Of a DNA stretch of 45,507 bases, positions 29,281 through 37,313 are shown piece by piece. Made by a program: the position numbers and the translations under genes. Origin of the DNA: Clostridia bacterium. GTDB lineage: Bacteria > Bacillota > Clostridia > UBA1212. Under the pieces are notes generated by a model that was not told the DNA's origin, searched no databases, and worked only from the letters and a program-made list of their open reading frames with translations. The DNA lies in contig JAGDAX010000075.1 in assembly GCA_017848335.1 (NCBI GenBank), positions 1-45,507 of the forward strand, in the 5' to 3' direction. Within the stretch, counting starts at the first letter, position 1. Each line of letters starts with the position of its first letter.

Positions 29281-29375
29281 GCGCAGCATATTGAGTCCCT
29301 CGCCGGGCACGCTCACGCGTGAACCGTTCGTCTCTCTAAATGCAGACGCGGAATCAGATTCATTCAGCAGCTGCC
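29281..29375. repeat. Dispersed intergenic element, copy B
   Basis: This is the closest relative of the element at 5450-5542, with the same block order. The CACGC/GCGTG stem is conserved and the loop is TCAC. It lies in the 208-base spacer between glnN and the amt fusion gene and is flanked by GGCCGGAGGC-like words. Confidence 0.8.
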
Positions 29376-29414
29376 GAAGGCTCCGGCCTCCGGCCTTCTC
29401 TCTGCCCTCTGACC

Positions 29415-31511
29415 TCATCTCACGCTGAACAAAATATCCTCATACGTCGGGAAGGGCCAGTAATCCTTGGCGGTGATCGTTTCCGCCTCGTCGCACACGA
29501 TGCGCAGCTCGCACATTTTGGCCAGCACGTTGTCCCTTATGAGAGCCGATTCCTGGATGATGTCAGTGGTGCCCTTGATGGACAGTAGAGTGTCCTCGAG
29601 CTCCTTGACCTTCTCGCGGATGGAATCCGAAAGTGCGGAGAGCCTCTTCACGAGCTCGGTTTCGCCCGTGCACTTTATTTCCGGATCCAGCGACTTCTTG
29701 GTGAGGGCGTTGCCGGCGGTGTCTGCCGCGAAGCTCTCAATGGCGGGCGCGATCTGGGTGCGGGCCATGGAAACCATGGTGTTGGCCTCGATGGTGACGG
29801 TCTTGCAGTAATTCTCGAGCATGATCTCGCACCTTGACTTGAGCTCTGCTTCCGTGAAGACCTTGTGGGAGGTGAGCATGTCGACGTTCTTCTTGTCGAG
29901 AATGTGCGGCATGCAATCCGGCGTGGTCCTGTAGTTGAGGAGGCCCCGCTTCTCGGTGGCTTCGCGGATCCAGCCCTCGTCGTAGCCGTTGCCGTTGAAT
30001 ATGATGCGGCGGTGGTCCTTGATGGTCTTCTTGATCATATCGTGAAGAGCGGTCTCGAAGTCCTCGGCGCCCTCCAGCCTGTCGGCGTAGATCTTGAGGG
30101 ACTCGGCCACGGCGCTGTTGAGCATAATGTTGGCGCAGGCGATGCTGTTGGAGGAGCCCAGCATTCTGAATTCAAACTTGTTGCCCGTGAACGCAAAAGG
30201 CGACGTCCTGTTTCTGTCCGTGGTGTCGCGGTTGAACTTGGGCAGCACGTGTACGCCCAGCTTCATCTGTGTCTTGCCCACGTCAATGTACGGCGTGTCG
30301 TTCTCGATGGCCGAAAGCACCGCGTCAAGCTCGTCGCCCAGGAACATTGAGACCACGGCGGGAGGCGCTTCGTTGGCCCCCAGACGGTGATCGTTGCCTG
30401 CGGTGGCAACGGAGATCCTCAGAAGGTCCTGATAGTCGTCCACGGCTTTTATTACCGCGCAAAGGAAAAGCAGGAACTGTGCGTTTTCGTAAGGCGTCTC
30501 GCCGGGGGAGAGCAGGTTCTGGCCGTCGTCTGTCGAGATGGACCAGTTATTGTGCTTGCCGCTGCCGTTGACTCCCGCGAAGGGCTTCTCGTGAAGCAGG
30601 CACACCAGGCCGTGCTTCGTCGCCACCTTCTGCATGATCTCCATTGTCAGCTGGTTGTTGTCCGTTGCTACGTTGGTGGTGGTGTAGATCGGCGCCAGCT
30701 CGTGCTGTGCGGGAGCCACCTCGTTGTGCTCGGTCTTGGCCATGATGCCCAGCTTCCAGAGCTCCACGTTCAGGTCCTCCATGTATTCGGAGACGCGGGG
30801 CTTGATGGCGCCGAAATAGTGGTCGTCCATCTCCTGGCCCTTGGGCGGCTTCGCTCCGAAAAGCGTGCGGCCCGTGAATTTGAGATCCGGCCTCTGATCG
30901 TACATCTCCTTTGTGATCAGGAAGTATTCCTGCTCCGGGCCCACCGACGACCTCACGTACTTGGCGGTGGTGTTGCCGAAGAGCCTCAGTATTCTGAGGG
31001 CCTGCTTGTTGAGCGCCTGCATGGATCTTAAGAGCGGCGTCTTCTTGTCGAGGGCGTGTCCGCCGTATGAACAGAAGGCCGTGGGAATGCAAAGCGTTTT
31101 GCCCTTGATGAATGCGTAGGAGGTGGGATCCCAGGCGGTATAGCCTCTGGCCTCGAAGGTCGCGCGAAGTCCGCCGCTTGGGAAGGATGACGCGTCCGGC
31201 TCGCCCTTGATGAGCTCCTTGCCCGAGAATTCCATAATGACGCTGCCGTCGGGTGTAGGAGTGATAAAGCTGTCGTGCTTCTCCGCTGTGATGCCTGTGA
31301 GCGGCTGGAACCAGTGCGTGAAATGCGTGGCTCCCTTCGAAACTGCCCAGTCCTTCATAGCCTCAGCCACCTGGTTAGCGACGCTAATATCAAGGTCCTT
31401 GCCCTCGTCAATCGTCTTGCGGAGGGATTTGTAAACCTTGTCGGGAAGCACCGACTTCATGACTCTGTCGTCAAATACCATGCTGCCGAAATAATCTTTT
31501 ACAGTTTCCAT
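29415..31511 (-). CDS. glnN: Glutamine synthetase type III
   Basis: A 698-residue GSIII, the long dodecameric glutamine synthetase of Bacteroidetes, cyanobacteria and some Clostridia. [61 protein letters not shown] and [14 protein letters not shown] are the family blocks; the length is normal. It makes glutamine from glutamate, ammonium and ATP. AAAGGAGA precedes the ATG. It heads an operon with the ammonium transporter and asnB, behind a leader with two tandem hexaloop/terminator modules. Confidence 0.96.
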   Translation of the reverse strand: METVKDYFGSMVFDDRVMKSVLPDKVYKSLRKTIDEGKDLDISVANQVAEAMKDWAVSKGATHFTHWFQPLTGITAEKHDSFITPTPDGSVIMEFSGKELIKGEPDASSFPSGGLRATFEARGYTAWDPTSYAFIKGKTLCIPTAFCSYGGHALDKKTPLLRSMQALNKQALRILRLFGNTTAKYVRSSVGPEQEYFLITKEMYDQRPDLKFTGRTLFGAKPPKGQEMDDHYFGAIKPRVSEYMEDLNVELWKLGIMAKTEHNEVAPAQHELAPIYTTTNVATDNNQLTMEIMQKVATKHGLVCLLHEKPFAGVNGSGKHNNWSISTDDGQNLLSPGETPYENAQFLLFLCAVIKAVDDYQDLLRISVATAGNDHRLGANEAPPAVVSMFLGDELDAVLSAIENDTPYIDVGKTQMKLGVHVLPKFNRDTTDRNRTSPFAFTGNKFEFRMLGSSNSIACANIMLNSAVAESLKIYADRLEGAEDFETALHDMIKKTIKDHRRIIFNGNGYDEGWIREATEKRGLLNYRTTPDCMPHILDKKNVDMLTSHKVFTEAELKSRCEIMLENYCKTVTIEANTMVSMARTQIAPAIESFAADTAGNALTKKSLDPEIKCTGETELVKRLSALSDSIREKVKELEDTLLSIKGTTDIIQESALIRDNVLAKMCELRIVCDEAETITAKDYWPFPTYEDILFSVR

Positions 31512-31549
31512 AACACAATCTCCTTTTGTTTTTGTTTTTTCTCACCGTG

Positions 31550-31594
31550 AATAAAAGAGGCGCCTTCCGGACTTAAAAAGTACCAAAAGACGCC
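31550..31594 (-). terminator. Second leader terminator upstream of glnN
   Basis: On the minus strand, arm GGCGTCTTTTGG (31594-31583) pairs over 12 bp, with wobble pairs, with CCGGAAGGCGCC (31570-31559), followed by TCTTTTATT. It ends about 40 bases before the glnN ATG. Its 5' arm begins within the loop of the second hexaloop hairpin. Confidence 0.8.
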
Positions 31595-31602
31595 ATTGCC
31601 TC
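31587..31602 (-). promoter_or_regulatory. ANTAR-type hexaloop hairpin 2 in the glnN leader
   Basis: Minus-strand GAGGC - AATGGC - GTCTT forms a 5-bp stem with a hexaloop having A1 and G4. It shares the GC/GT closing pairs and loop pattern of the other leader hairpins and competes with the terminator at 31550-31594. Confidence 0.7.
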
Positions 31603-31637
31603 ATGCGGTGACAGTGCAAAATGTAATCAGCTTGTGT

Positions 31638-31677
31638 AAAGAGAAAGCGCCTTCGAGAAATTGATCTCAAAGACGCC
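31638..31677 (-). terminator. First leader terminator upstream of glnN
   Basis: On the minus strand, a 13-bp stem (31677-31665 with 31658-31646, three G-U pairs) closes a six-base loop and is followed by TTCTCTTT. The U-tract is interrupted, so strength is uncertain. Its 5' arm starts in the loop of hexaloop hairpin 1. Confidence 0.65.
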
Positions 31678-31686
31678 GTTGCCTTT
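31669..31686 (-). promoter_or_regulatory. ANTAR-type hexaloop hairpin 1 in the glnN leader
   Basis: Minus-strand AAAGGC - AACGGC - GTCTTT forms a 6-bp stem with a hexaloop having A1 and G4. It begins only about three bases after the predicted transcription start and overlaps the terminator at 31638-31677. Confidence 0.75.
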
Positions 31687-31695
31687 ACGGGGCAC

Positions 31696-31723
31696 AGTAT
31701 ACTACTCGAAAAATTTTTGTCAA
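31696..31723 (-). promoter_or_regulatory. Promoter of the glnN operon
   Basis: Minus-strand TTGACA (31723-31718), 16-bp spacer, TATACT (31701-31696). Predicted start near 31689, directly before the first hexaloop hairpin. Confidence 0.85.
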
Positions 31724-31756
31724 GCGGTTTTTTTGAATTTTCCGAAAAATTTTTGT

Positions 31757-31824
31757 GTCGCTTTGCTGATCGTTTTGCGAGTCGCTTTGCTGATCGTTTT
31801 GCGGGTCGCTTTGCTGGTAGTTCA
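31757..31824. repeat. 24-bp tandem repeat upstream of the glnN promoter
   Basis: Units at 31757-31780 and 31781-31804 differ at one base, and a partial, diverged third unit runs to about 31824. Each begins GTCGCTTTGCTGATCG. It ends some 30 bases upstream of the glnN -35 element. Confidence 0.88.
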
Positions 31825-31890
31825 GAGAACCGTTAAGCGGTTTAAATGAGGGCTTTTTGTGAGAGCTCTCAGCGAGAGTTCTTTTTGAAG

Positions 31891-31960
31891 GCCCTGAGCA
31901 CGCCAACGCGTGGATCGTTCGCGTCTCAAAGTGCAGACGCGGAATCTGATCAGGCGCAGC
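31891..31960. repeat. Dispersed intergenic element, copy C (diverged)
   Basis: This copy retains the CACGC/GCGTG stem with loop CAAC, the CGTTCG word, CTCAAA and the block TGCAGACGCGGAATC, but lacks the left TTGAGTCCCTC block. It lies in the region between the divergent glnN and GOGAT operons. Confidence 0.7.
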
Positions 31961-32004
31961 GGACGGCACGCGGTACTGAACCCGGTACTGAACTCAAAAA
32001 ACAC

Positions 32005-32033
32005 TTGACAAAACTTTTCTTCGGGTGTAGATT
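32005..32033 (+). promoter_or_regulatory. Promoter of the GOGAT operon
   Basis: TTGACA (32005-32010), 17-bp spacer, TAGATT (32028-32033). Predicted start near 32040, at the first base of the leader hairpin. Confidence 0.8.
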
Positions 32034-32040
32034 TATCCCG

Positions 32041-32058
32041 ATGAGCAAAGGCGTTCAT
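32041..32058 (+). promoter_or_regulatory. ANTAR-type hexaloop hairpin in the GOGAT leader
   Basis: ATGAGC - AAAGGC - GTTCAT forms a 6-bp stem (one G-U) around a hexaloop with A1 and G4. It has the same GC/GT closure as the glnN and purC leader hairpins and sits at the predicted 5' end of the transcript. Its loop and 3' strand are also the 5' arm of the following terminator. Confidence 0.75.
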
Positions 32059-32096
32059 TTTGGGGACAGTTGTGTCCCCAAATGACGTCTTTTTTT
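32050..32096 (+). terminator. Leader terminator (attenuator) of the GOGAT operon
   Basis: Arms 32050-32068 and 32073-32089 form a long stem with two bulged T, centred on GGGGACA/TGTCCCC with loop GTTG, followed by seven T at 32090-32096. It lies about 180 bases before the first ATG, so it is an attenuator rather than an end-of-operon terminator. Confidence 0.88.
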
Positions 32097-32123
32097 GTTT
32101 CATCAAAAGAACCGGGGCGCATC

Positions 32124-32210
32124 GCCCGCAGGGCTGAGACGGCAGCGTCCGCAAGCTGAAGCAACTGCCCCGCAGGGCCGAAGCAGCAGCGTCCGCAGGT
32201 CAAAAACAGC
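32124..32210. repeat. Tandem duplication of about 44 bp in the GOGAT leader
   Basis: Two imperfect copies start near 32124 and 32167 and share CGCAGGGC, a GCAGCGTCCGCA core and a following AGCTG- or ACAGCTG-like end. They lie between the attenuator and the first gene and could fold as alternative hairpins. Confidence 0.7.
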
Positions 32211-32279
32211 TGTGCCAAAAGGCCCGAAACGGTCGGTTTCAGCCAGAGGCTTTATTCAAATTTACAGGAGCTGATACAG

Positions 32280-33374
32280 ATGGAAAAAGAAGGCAGTATC
32301 CGTATTCCGTCAGGCTGCGCCATTGCGGCAGTCATTTCAAAGGAAGGAAAGAAAATACCGGGCAGTCTCATTTCCGAGGCAATGCGTCCGATGCATGACA
32401 GGTCCAACGGTCTTGGCGGCGGCTTCGCGGGCTACGGCATTTACCCGGAGTACAAGGAGTTTTACGCACTTCACTTCTTCTTCGATTCACGGACGTCCCG
32501 CAAGGACTGCGAGGTCTTTCTCAAGGAGCGCTTCGAGATCGTGAAGAGCGAGATCATACGGACCCGCAAGATTCCGGCCATTACGGACGAGCCGATCATC
32601 TGGAGGTACTTCGTGGATCCGCTTAAATCAGTGCTGTGGTCCATGCAGCTTGATCCGGACGAGTACGTGGCCAGAACGGTGATGCAGATCAACACGGAGC
32701 AGAACGGAGCTTACGTTTTTTCCAGCGGCAAGAACATGGGCACCTTCAAGGCGGTGGGCTTCCCGGAGGACGTGGGAGTTTTCTATATTCTTGATGAGTA
32801 CGAAGGGTATTCCTGGACTGCTCACGGACGGTATCCCACTAACACTCCGGGCTGGTGGGGCGGCGCGCATCCGTTTACGCTCCTTGACTATTCCATCGTC
32901 CACAACGGCGAGATATCCTCCTATGACGCCAACAGGCGGTTTATCGAAATGTTCGGATACAAGTGCAACCTCAAGACCGACACAGAGGTGATCACCTATA
33001 TTATGGATTACCTCATAAGGGTGCAGGGGCTCACGCTGGGAGAGGCGGCAAACGTGGTCGCGGCGCCATTCTGGAGCACAATCAGAGGCAAGACGGACGA
33101 AGAGGAGCGGGAGAGGCTGGCCTTTCTCAGGAAGGTATTTCCGAGCCTTCTTATTACCGGGCCCTTTTCCATCGTGCTGGGCTTCACGGGCGGCATAATG
33201 GCGCTCAACGACAGACTGAAGCTGCGGTCGATGGTGGTGGGCGAAAAGGACGACATGGTCTTTGTGGCCAGCGAGGAGTCGGCTATCAGGGCCATGCAGC
33301 CTGACGCGGAGAATATTTACGCGCCTATGGGCGGCGAGCCCGTGATCGTGAAGGTGAAGGAGGGTGCTTTCTGA
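32280..33374 (+). CDS. Split glutamate synthase, glutamine amidotransferase subunit (GltB domain 1)
   Basis: A 364-residue class II glutamine amidotransferase, the N-terminal GOGAT domain as a separate protein. It hydrolyses glutamine and passes ammonia to the FMN subunit encoded next. The likely nucleophile is Cys13 in IPSGCAIAAVI, implying removal of a 12-residue propeptide. TAHGRYPTNTPGWWGGAHPF and DYSIVHNGEISSYDANRRF are the glutamine-binding blocks. ACAGGAG precedes the ATG, and its TGA overlaps the next ATG by one base. The arrangement matches the split glutamate synthases known from archaea and some Clostridia. Confidence 0.9.
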   Translation: MEKEGSIRIPSGCAIAAVISKEGKKIPGSLISEAMRPMHDRSNGLGGGFAGYGIYPEYKEFYALHFFFDSRTSRKDCEVFLKERFEIVKSEIIRTRKIPAITDEPIIWRYFVDPLKSVLWSMQLDPDEYVARTVMQINTEQNGAYVFSSGKNMGTFKAVGFPEDVGVFYILDEYEGYSWTAHGRYPTNTPGWWGGAHPFTLLDYSIVHNGEISSYDANRRFIEMFGYKCNLKTDTEVITYIMDYLIRVQGLTLGEAANVVAAPFWSTIRGKTDEEERERLAFLRKVFPSLLITGPFSIVLGFTGGIMALNDRLKLRSMVVGEKDDMVFVASEESAIRAMQPDAENIYAPMGGEPVIVKVKEGAF

Positions 33375-34879
33375 TGGCGATCGAGTACGTTTATCCTGAA
33401 TTTGAAGTTATAAGGAACGAGAAGCGCTGCATCGCCTGCAGAGTGTGCGAAAGGCAGTGCTCAAACGAGGTGCATTCCTTCGATCCGCAGAGCGGCACAA
33501 TGCTGAGCGACGAGTCAAAGTGCGTGGACTGCCAGCGGTGCGTGTCCCTCTGTCCCGTGAGGGCGCTCAAGATCGTCAAGAACGACTGCGCGCTGAGGGA
33601 GAATGCCAACTGGTCCCAGGGGCTCATTAAGGAGGTCTACAAGCAGGCTGGAAGCGGCGGTGTGCTTCTCTCGTCCATGGGAAATCCGAATCCGCTGCCG
33701 GTATACTGGGACAGGATACTTATTAACGCCTCCCAGGTCACCAACCCTCCCATCGATCCGCTGAGGGAGCCCATGGAGACGCGGGTATTTCTGGGAAAGA
33801 AGCCCTCGCAGATCAGGAAGGACGCTGACGGCAGGATCGTCGTAGACATGCCGCCGCAGATAGACCTTTCGATGCCGGTGATGTTTTCGGCCATGAGCTA
33901 CGGCTCCATAAGCTACAACGCCCACGAATCTCTCGCAAGGGCGGCCGAGGCACTGGGCATAGTTTACAATACAGGAGAGGGCGGCCTTCACGAGGATTTT
34001 TACAAATACGGAGCCAATACTGTGGTGCAGGTGGCCAGCGGCAGATTCGGCGTTCACGAGGACTACCTCAAGGCAGGCGCGGCCATCGAGATCAAGATGG
34101 GACAGGGCGCTAAGCCGGGCATCGGCGGACACCTTCCCGGGGCCAAGATCGTAGGCGACGTTTCGCGCACGAGAATGATACCCGAGGGCTCAGACGCGAT
34201 ATCTCCTGCGCCGCACCACGACATCTATTCGATCGAGGATCTGAGGCAGCTTGTATTCTCGCTCAAGGAGGCGACCGAGTACAGCAAGCCGGTGATCGTG
34301 AAGGTGGCGGCCGTCCACAACATCGCGGCTATCGCCAGCGGGATCGCCAGAAGCGGCGCGGACATTATCGCCATTGACGGATTCAGGGGCGGCACCGGCG
34401 CTGCGCCTACGCGCATAAGAGACAACGTGGGGATACCCATCGAGCTGGCTCTTGCGCAGGTGGACCAGAGGCTCCGTGACGAGGGCATCAGAAACAACGT
34501 GTCTCTCGTGGTGGGCGGCAGCATCAGAAGCGCCGCGGACGTCATAAAGGCTGTTGCTCTGGGGGCTGACGCATGCTACGTGGCCACGGCGGCTCTTCTC
34601 GCGCTGGGGTGCCATCTCTGCAGGACGTGCCAGACAGGAAAATGCAACTGGGGCATCGCCACGCAGCGGCCTGACCTTGTGAAGCGCCTCAATCCGGATA
34701 TCGGCAGTCAGCGGCTCGTAAATCTCATGACCGCCTGGCGGCACGAGATCAAGGAGATCATAGGAGGCATGGGGATCAACTCCATCGAGGCCCTTCGGGG
34801 CAACAGATTTATGCTGAGGGGCGTCGGGCTTAACGCCACGGAGCTTGGCATACTGGGGATCAAACACGCCGGAGAGTGA
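33374..34879 (+). CDS. Split glutamate synthase, FMN-binding subunit with N-terminal ferredoxin domain (GltB domain 2)
   Basis: A 501-residue protein. Residues 15-65 carry two 4Fe-4S motifs (Cys19, 22, 25, 29 and Cys50, 53, 56, 60). The rest is the FMN alpha/beta barrel of glutamate synthase: MFSAMSYGSISYNAHESLAR, NTGEGGLHEDF, IDGFRGGTGAAPTRIRDN and the iron-sulfur motif C413HLC-C419-C424 ending in GKCNWGIATQ. It makes glutamate from 2-oxoglutarate and ammonia using reduced cofactor. The fused ferredoxin domain presumably receives electrons from the neighbouring ferredoxin-like and FAD proteins. Confidence 0.93.
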   Translation: MAIEYVYPEFEVIRNEKRCIACRVCERQCSNEVHSFDPQSGTMLSDESKCVDCQRCVSLCPVRALKIVKNDCALRENANWSQGLIKEVYKQAGSGGVLLSSMGNPNPLPVYWDRILINASQVTNPPIDPLREPMETRVFLGKKPSQIRKDADGRIVVDMPPQIDLSMPVMFSAMSYGSISYNAHESLARAAEALGIVYNTGEGGLHEDFYKYGANTVVQVASGRFGVHEDYLKAGAAIEIKMGQGAKPGIGGHLPGAKIVGDVSRTRMIPEGSDAISPAPHHDIYSIEDLRQLVFSLKEATEYSKPVIVKVAAVHNIAAIASGIARSGADIIAIDGFRGGTGAAPTRIRDNVGIPIELALAQVDQRLRDEGIRNNVSLVVGGSIRSAADVIKAVALGADACYVATAALLALGCHLCRTCQTGKCNWGIATQRPDLVKRLNPDIGSQRLVNLMTAWRHEIKEIIGGMGINSIEALRGNRFMLRGVGLNATELGILGIKHAGE

Positions 34880-34885
34880 TGCCTT

Positions 34886-35320
34886 ATGAAAAGAATATAC
34901 GTTAACGAAAAATGGTGTCTTGGCTGCCATCTCTGCGAATACAACTGCGCCTTCGCGGCCTCCGGCAGCTCCGATATGTCGCTTGCGCTGAAGGGCAGGA
35001 AGCTGTATCCGAAGATCCACGTCGAGGAGGGCAGCGACCGGATAACCTTCGCGGTATCCTGCCGCCACTGTACCGACCCGATGTGCATGAAGAGCTGCAT
35101 CGCGGGGGCGATCTCCAAGGAGGACGGCATCGTCAAGATCGACAGGAGCAAATGCGTTGGCTGTCTGACCTGCGTGCTGGCCTGTCCCTACGGGGCGCTG
35201 GCTCCCGGCGAGAACGGTATTATGCAGAAGTGCCAGCTTTGCACCGACAATATTTGCGGAGAGCCTGCGTGCGTCTCCGGATGCCCCAACGGAGCCATCG
35301 TTTTTGAGGAGAGAGACTGA
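34886..35320 (+). CDS. 4Fe-4S ferredoxin-like electron carrier
   Basis: A 144-residue polyferredoxin of the HycB/CooF-type fold with four cysteine clusters: CLGCHLCEYNC, CRHCTDPMCMKSC, CVGCLTCVLACP and a final group CQLCTDNICG plus CVSGCP. It has no signal or membrane segment. It sits 6 bases after the FMN subunit and its TGA overlaps the next ATG, so it most likely shuttles electrons from the FAD/NAD(P)H reductase to the GOGAT FMN subunit. That role is inferred from context. Confidence 0.88.
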   Translation: MKRIYVNEKWCLGCHLCEYNCAFAASGSSDMSLALKGRKLYPKIHVEEGSDRITFAVSCRHCTDPMCMKSCIAGAISKEDGIVKIDRSKCVGCLTCVLACPYGALAPGENGIMQKCQLCTDNICGEPACVSGCPNGAIVFEERD

Positions 35321-36564
35321 TGAAGAGCTATTACGATCATATCATTGTCGGGAACGGTGTGGCTGCGGCGGGAACCATTGAGGGGATACGCTCAACTGAC
35401 GGAGAGGGGAGTATTCTCGCGGTGTCTGCTGAAAAGCACCCGGTGTACGGAAGGCCGCTCATTTCGTATCTTCTGGAGGGCAGGACGGACAGGGAGCATA
35501 TCAACTACCGCAGAGACAGCTTTTACGCGGACAACGGCTGCGAGGTGCTTTACGGCGAAAGGGCTGAGGCGCTGGACGCGGCGGGGAAAAAGGTCGTGCT
35601 TTCCACAGGCGAGCAGGTTGGCTACGGCAAAATATGTATTGCCACGGGATCGAATCCCTTCGTGCCGCCTTTTGAAGGTCTCGAAAAGGTGAAGAACAAG
35701 CTTCAGTTTATGACGCTGGACGACGCGCTGGCCCTTTCGGAGCTGCTGTCAGAGGAGAGCAGGGTGCTCATTATGGGAGCCGGACTCATCGGGCTGAAGT
35801 GCGCCGAGGGCATTTGCCGAAGAGTCAGGGAGATCGTGGTGGCCGATCTGGCGCCGCGCATTCTTTCCAGCATTCTTGACGACGAATGCGCCGGTTTTAT
35901 ACAGAGGCACGTGGAAAAGGAAAATATTTCCTTCCTGCTGGGCGACACCGCGGAACGCTTCGAGGACGGAAAAGCTTTTATGAAGAGCGGACGCGTGGTG
36001 GAGTTTGATATTCTCGTGCTGGCCGTGGGCGTGCGAGCCAACACCGCGCTGGTTAAAAACGCCGGCGGCGCAGTCAGCAGGGGCATCGTCGTGGATACAC
36101 ATATGCGGACAAGCCTTGAGGACGTTTTCGCGGCGGGAGACTGTGTGGAAAATCTGGATATCTCGTCGGGCACCGGCAAGGTCATGGCCATTCTTCCCAA
36201 CGCATACGCAGGCGGCTTCGCGGCGGGCGTCAATATGGCGGGCGGCACAAAGCTTTTTGACAATGCGATGCCCATGAATTCCATCGGCTTCTTCGGGCTT
36301 CACGCCATGACCGCCGGCACGTACGAGGGGCAGTGCGAGGCCTTCCGCGGAGATGACGGCAGCATCAACAGGCTTTATATAAAGGACAACCTTCTGAAGG
36401 GCTTCATTTTCATCGGGAAGCCGGAGCGGACGGGCGTATATACTTATCTGATACGCGAGAAGGTGCCGCTGGATTCCATTGATTTCGAGCTTTTCAGGAG
36501 GACCGCCACGCAGACGATGTTCAGCCATGACGAGCGGGGCAGAAGATTCGGGGGTGTTGTGTGA
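35320..36564 (+). CDS. FAD-dependent NAD(P)H oxidoreductase (NirB/rubredoxin-reductase-like)
   Basis: A 414-residue pyridine-nucleotide-disulfide oxidoreductase family member. The FAD fold opens HIIVGNGVAAAGTIEGIR, the NAD(P)H fold is VLIMGAGLIGLKCAEGI, and the FAD-closing block is TSLEDVFAAGDCVE. No redox CxxxxC pair is present next to the first Gly-rich motif, so it is of the NirB/NADH-oxidase type rather than a disulfide reductase. Its place between a ferredoxin and GOGAT subunits suggests it is the small-subunit equivalent supplying reducing power; it is not a GltD homologue by its motifs. Confidence 0.85.
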   Translation: MKSYYDHIIVGNGVAAAGTIEGIRSTDGEGSILAVSAEKHPVYGRPLISYLLEGRTDREHINYRRDSFYADNGCEVLYGERAEALDAAGKKVVLSTGEQVGYGKICIATGSNPFVPPFEGLEKVKNKLQFMTLDDALALSELLSEESRVLIMGAGLIGLKCAEGICRRVREIVVADLAPRILSSILDDECAGFIQRHVEKENISFLLGDTAERFEDGKAFMKSGRVVEFDILVLAVGVRANTALVKNAGGAVSRGIVVDTHMRTSLEDVFAAGDCVENLDISSGTGKVMAILPNAYAGGFAAGVNMAGGTKLFDNAMPMNSIGFFGLHAMTAGTYEGQCEAFRGDDGSINRLYIKDNLLKGFIFIGKPERTGVYTYLIREKVPLDSIDFELFRRTATQTMFSHDERGRRFGGVV

Positions 36565-37283
36565 TGACAGTGGATATTTCGGGTTTGGAATACAGGGAAG
36601 TAAATGATATAATAAGAGGCGAGGCCGGCGAGACTGTCATTACCGGCGCTCTGGGCCAGCGTTTTCTGGCTGCAGGTACTTCAGGCAAAAACATCAAGAT
36701 CTACGGGGTTCCCGGCAACGCTCTGGGAGCCTATCTCAACGGCGGCCGCATCGAGGTCTTCGGCAACGCGCAGGATGCCACCGGCGACACCATGAACGAC
36801 GGCGAGATCGTTATTCACGGCAACATCGGGGACGCCGCGGGCTACGCGATGAGAGGCGGCAAAATATACGTTGAGGGCGACGCGGGATACCGTGCGGGCA
36901 TTCACATGAAGGCTTACCGCGACAAGGTGCCCGTGATGGTGATCGGCGGCTCTGCGGGAAGCTTTTTGGGCGAATACCAGGCGGGCGGCATCATTGTCGT
37001 GCTCGGTCTCGGGAAGCGCGGCGGCAGGGTCGTCGGGAATTTTCCTTGTACGGGCATGCACGGCGGCAAAATGTTCATAAGGGACGTGCCGGAGCATCTG
37101 CAGCTTCCTGCGCAGGTCACCGCAAGGCTCGCCGACGCGGAGGATATTGACGGGATACGCGAATATATCCGCTGCTACGCCGAATTCTTCGGCGCCGGTC
37201 TTGAGTCCGTGATCGGGCATCCTTTTACGGTGATAACGCCGGACAGCGGCAATCCCTATAAGCAGATGTACGTCGCGAACTGA
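36564..37283 (+). CDS. Split glutamate synthase, GXGXG subunit (GltB domain 3)
   Basis: About 239 residues forming the right-handed beta-helix (GXGXG) that ends classical GltB. Successive turns read NIKIYGVPGNALGAYLNGG, IEVFGNAQDATGDTMNDG, IVIHGNIGDAAGYAMRGG and IYVEGDAGYRAGIHMKAY. In whole GOGAT this domain holds the large subunit together and contributes to the ammonia tunnel. ATG 36564 overlaps the previous TGA; a GTG at 36561 is an alternative. Confidence 0.92.
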   Translation: MTVDISGLEYREVNDIIRGEAGETVITGALGQRFLAAGTSGKNIKIYGVPGNALGAYLNGGRIEVFGNAQDATGDTMNDGEIVIHGNIGDAAGYAMRGGKIYVEGDAGYRAGIHMKAYRDKVPVMVIGGSAGSFLGEYQAGGIIVVLGLGKRGGRVVGNFPCTGMHGGKMFIRDVPEHLQLPAQVTARLADAEDIDGIREYIRCYAEFFGAGLESVIGHPFTVITPDSGNPYKQMYVAN

Positions 37284-37313
37284 CTTACGAATACATATAA
37301 AAGCAGGTACACC

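Noticed and set aside
29207-29414. A hexaloop attenuator before the amt fusion gene
   Set aside because: No AANGGS loop with a closing stem occurs there; the gene is most simply transcribed from the glnN promoter.
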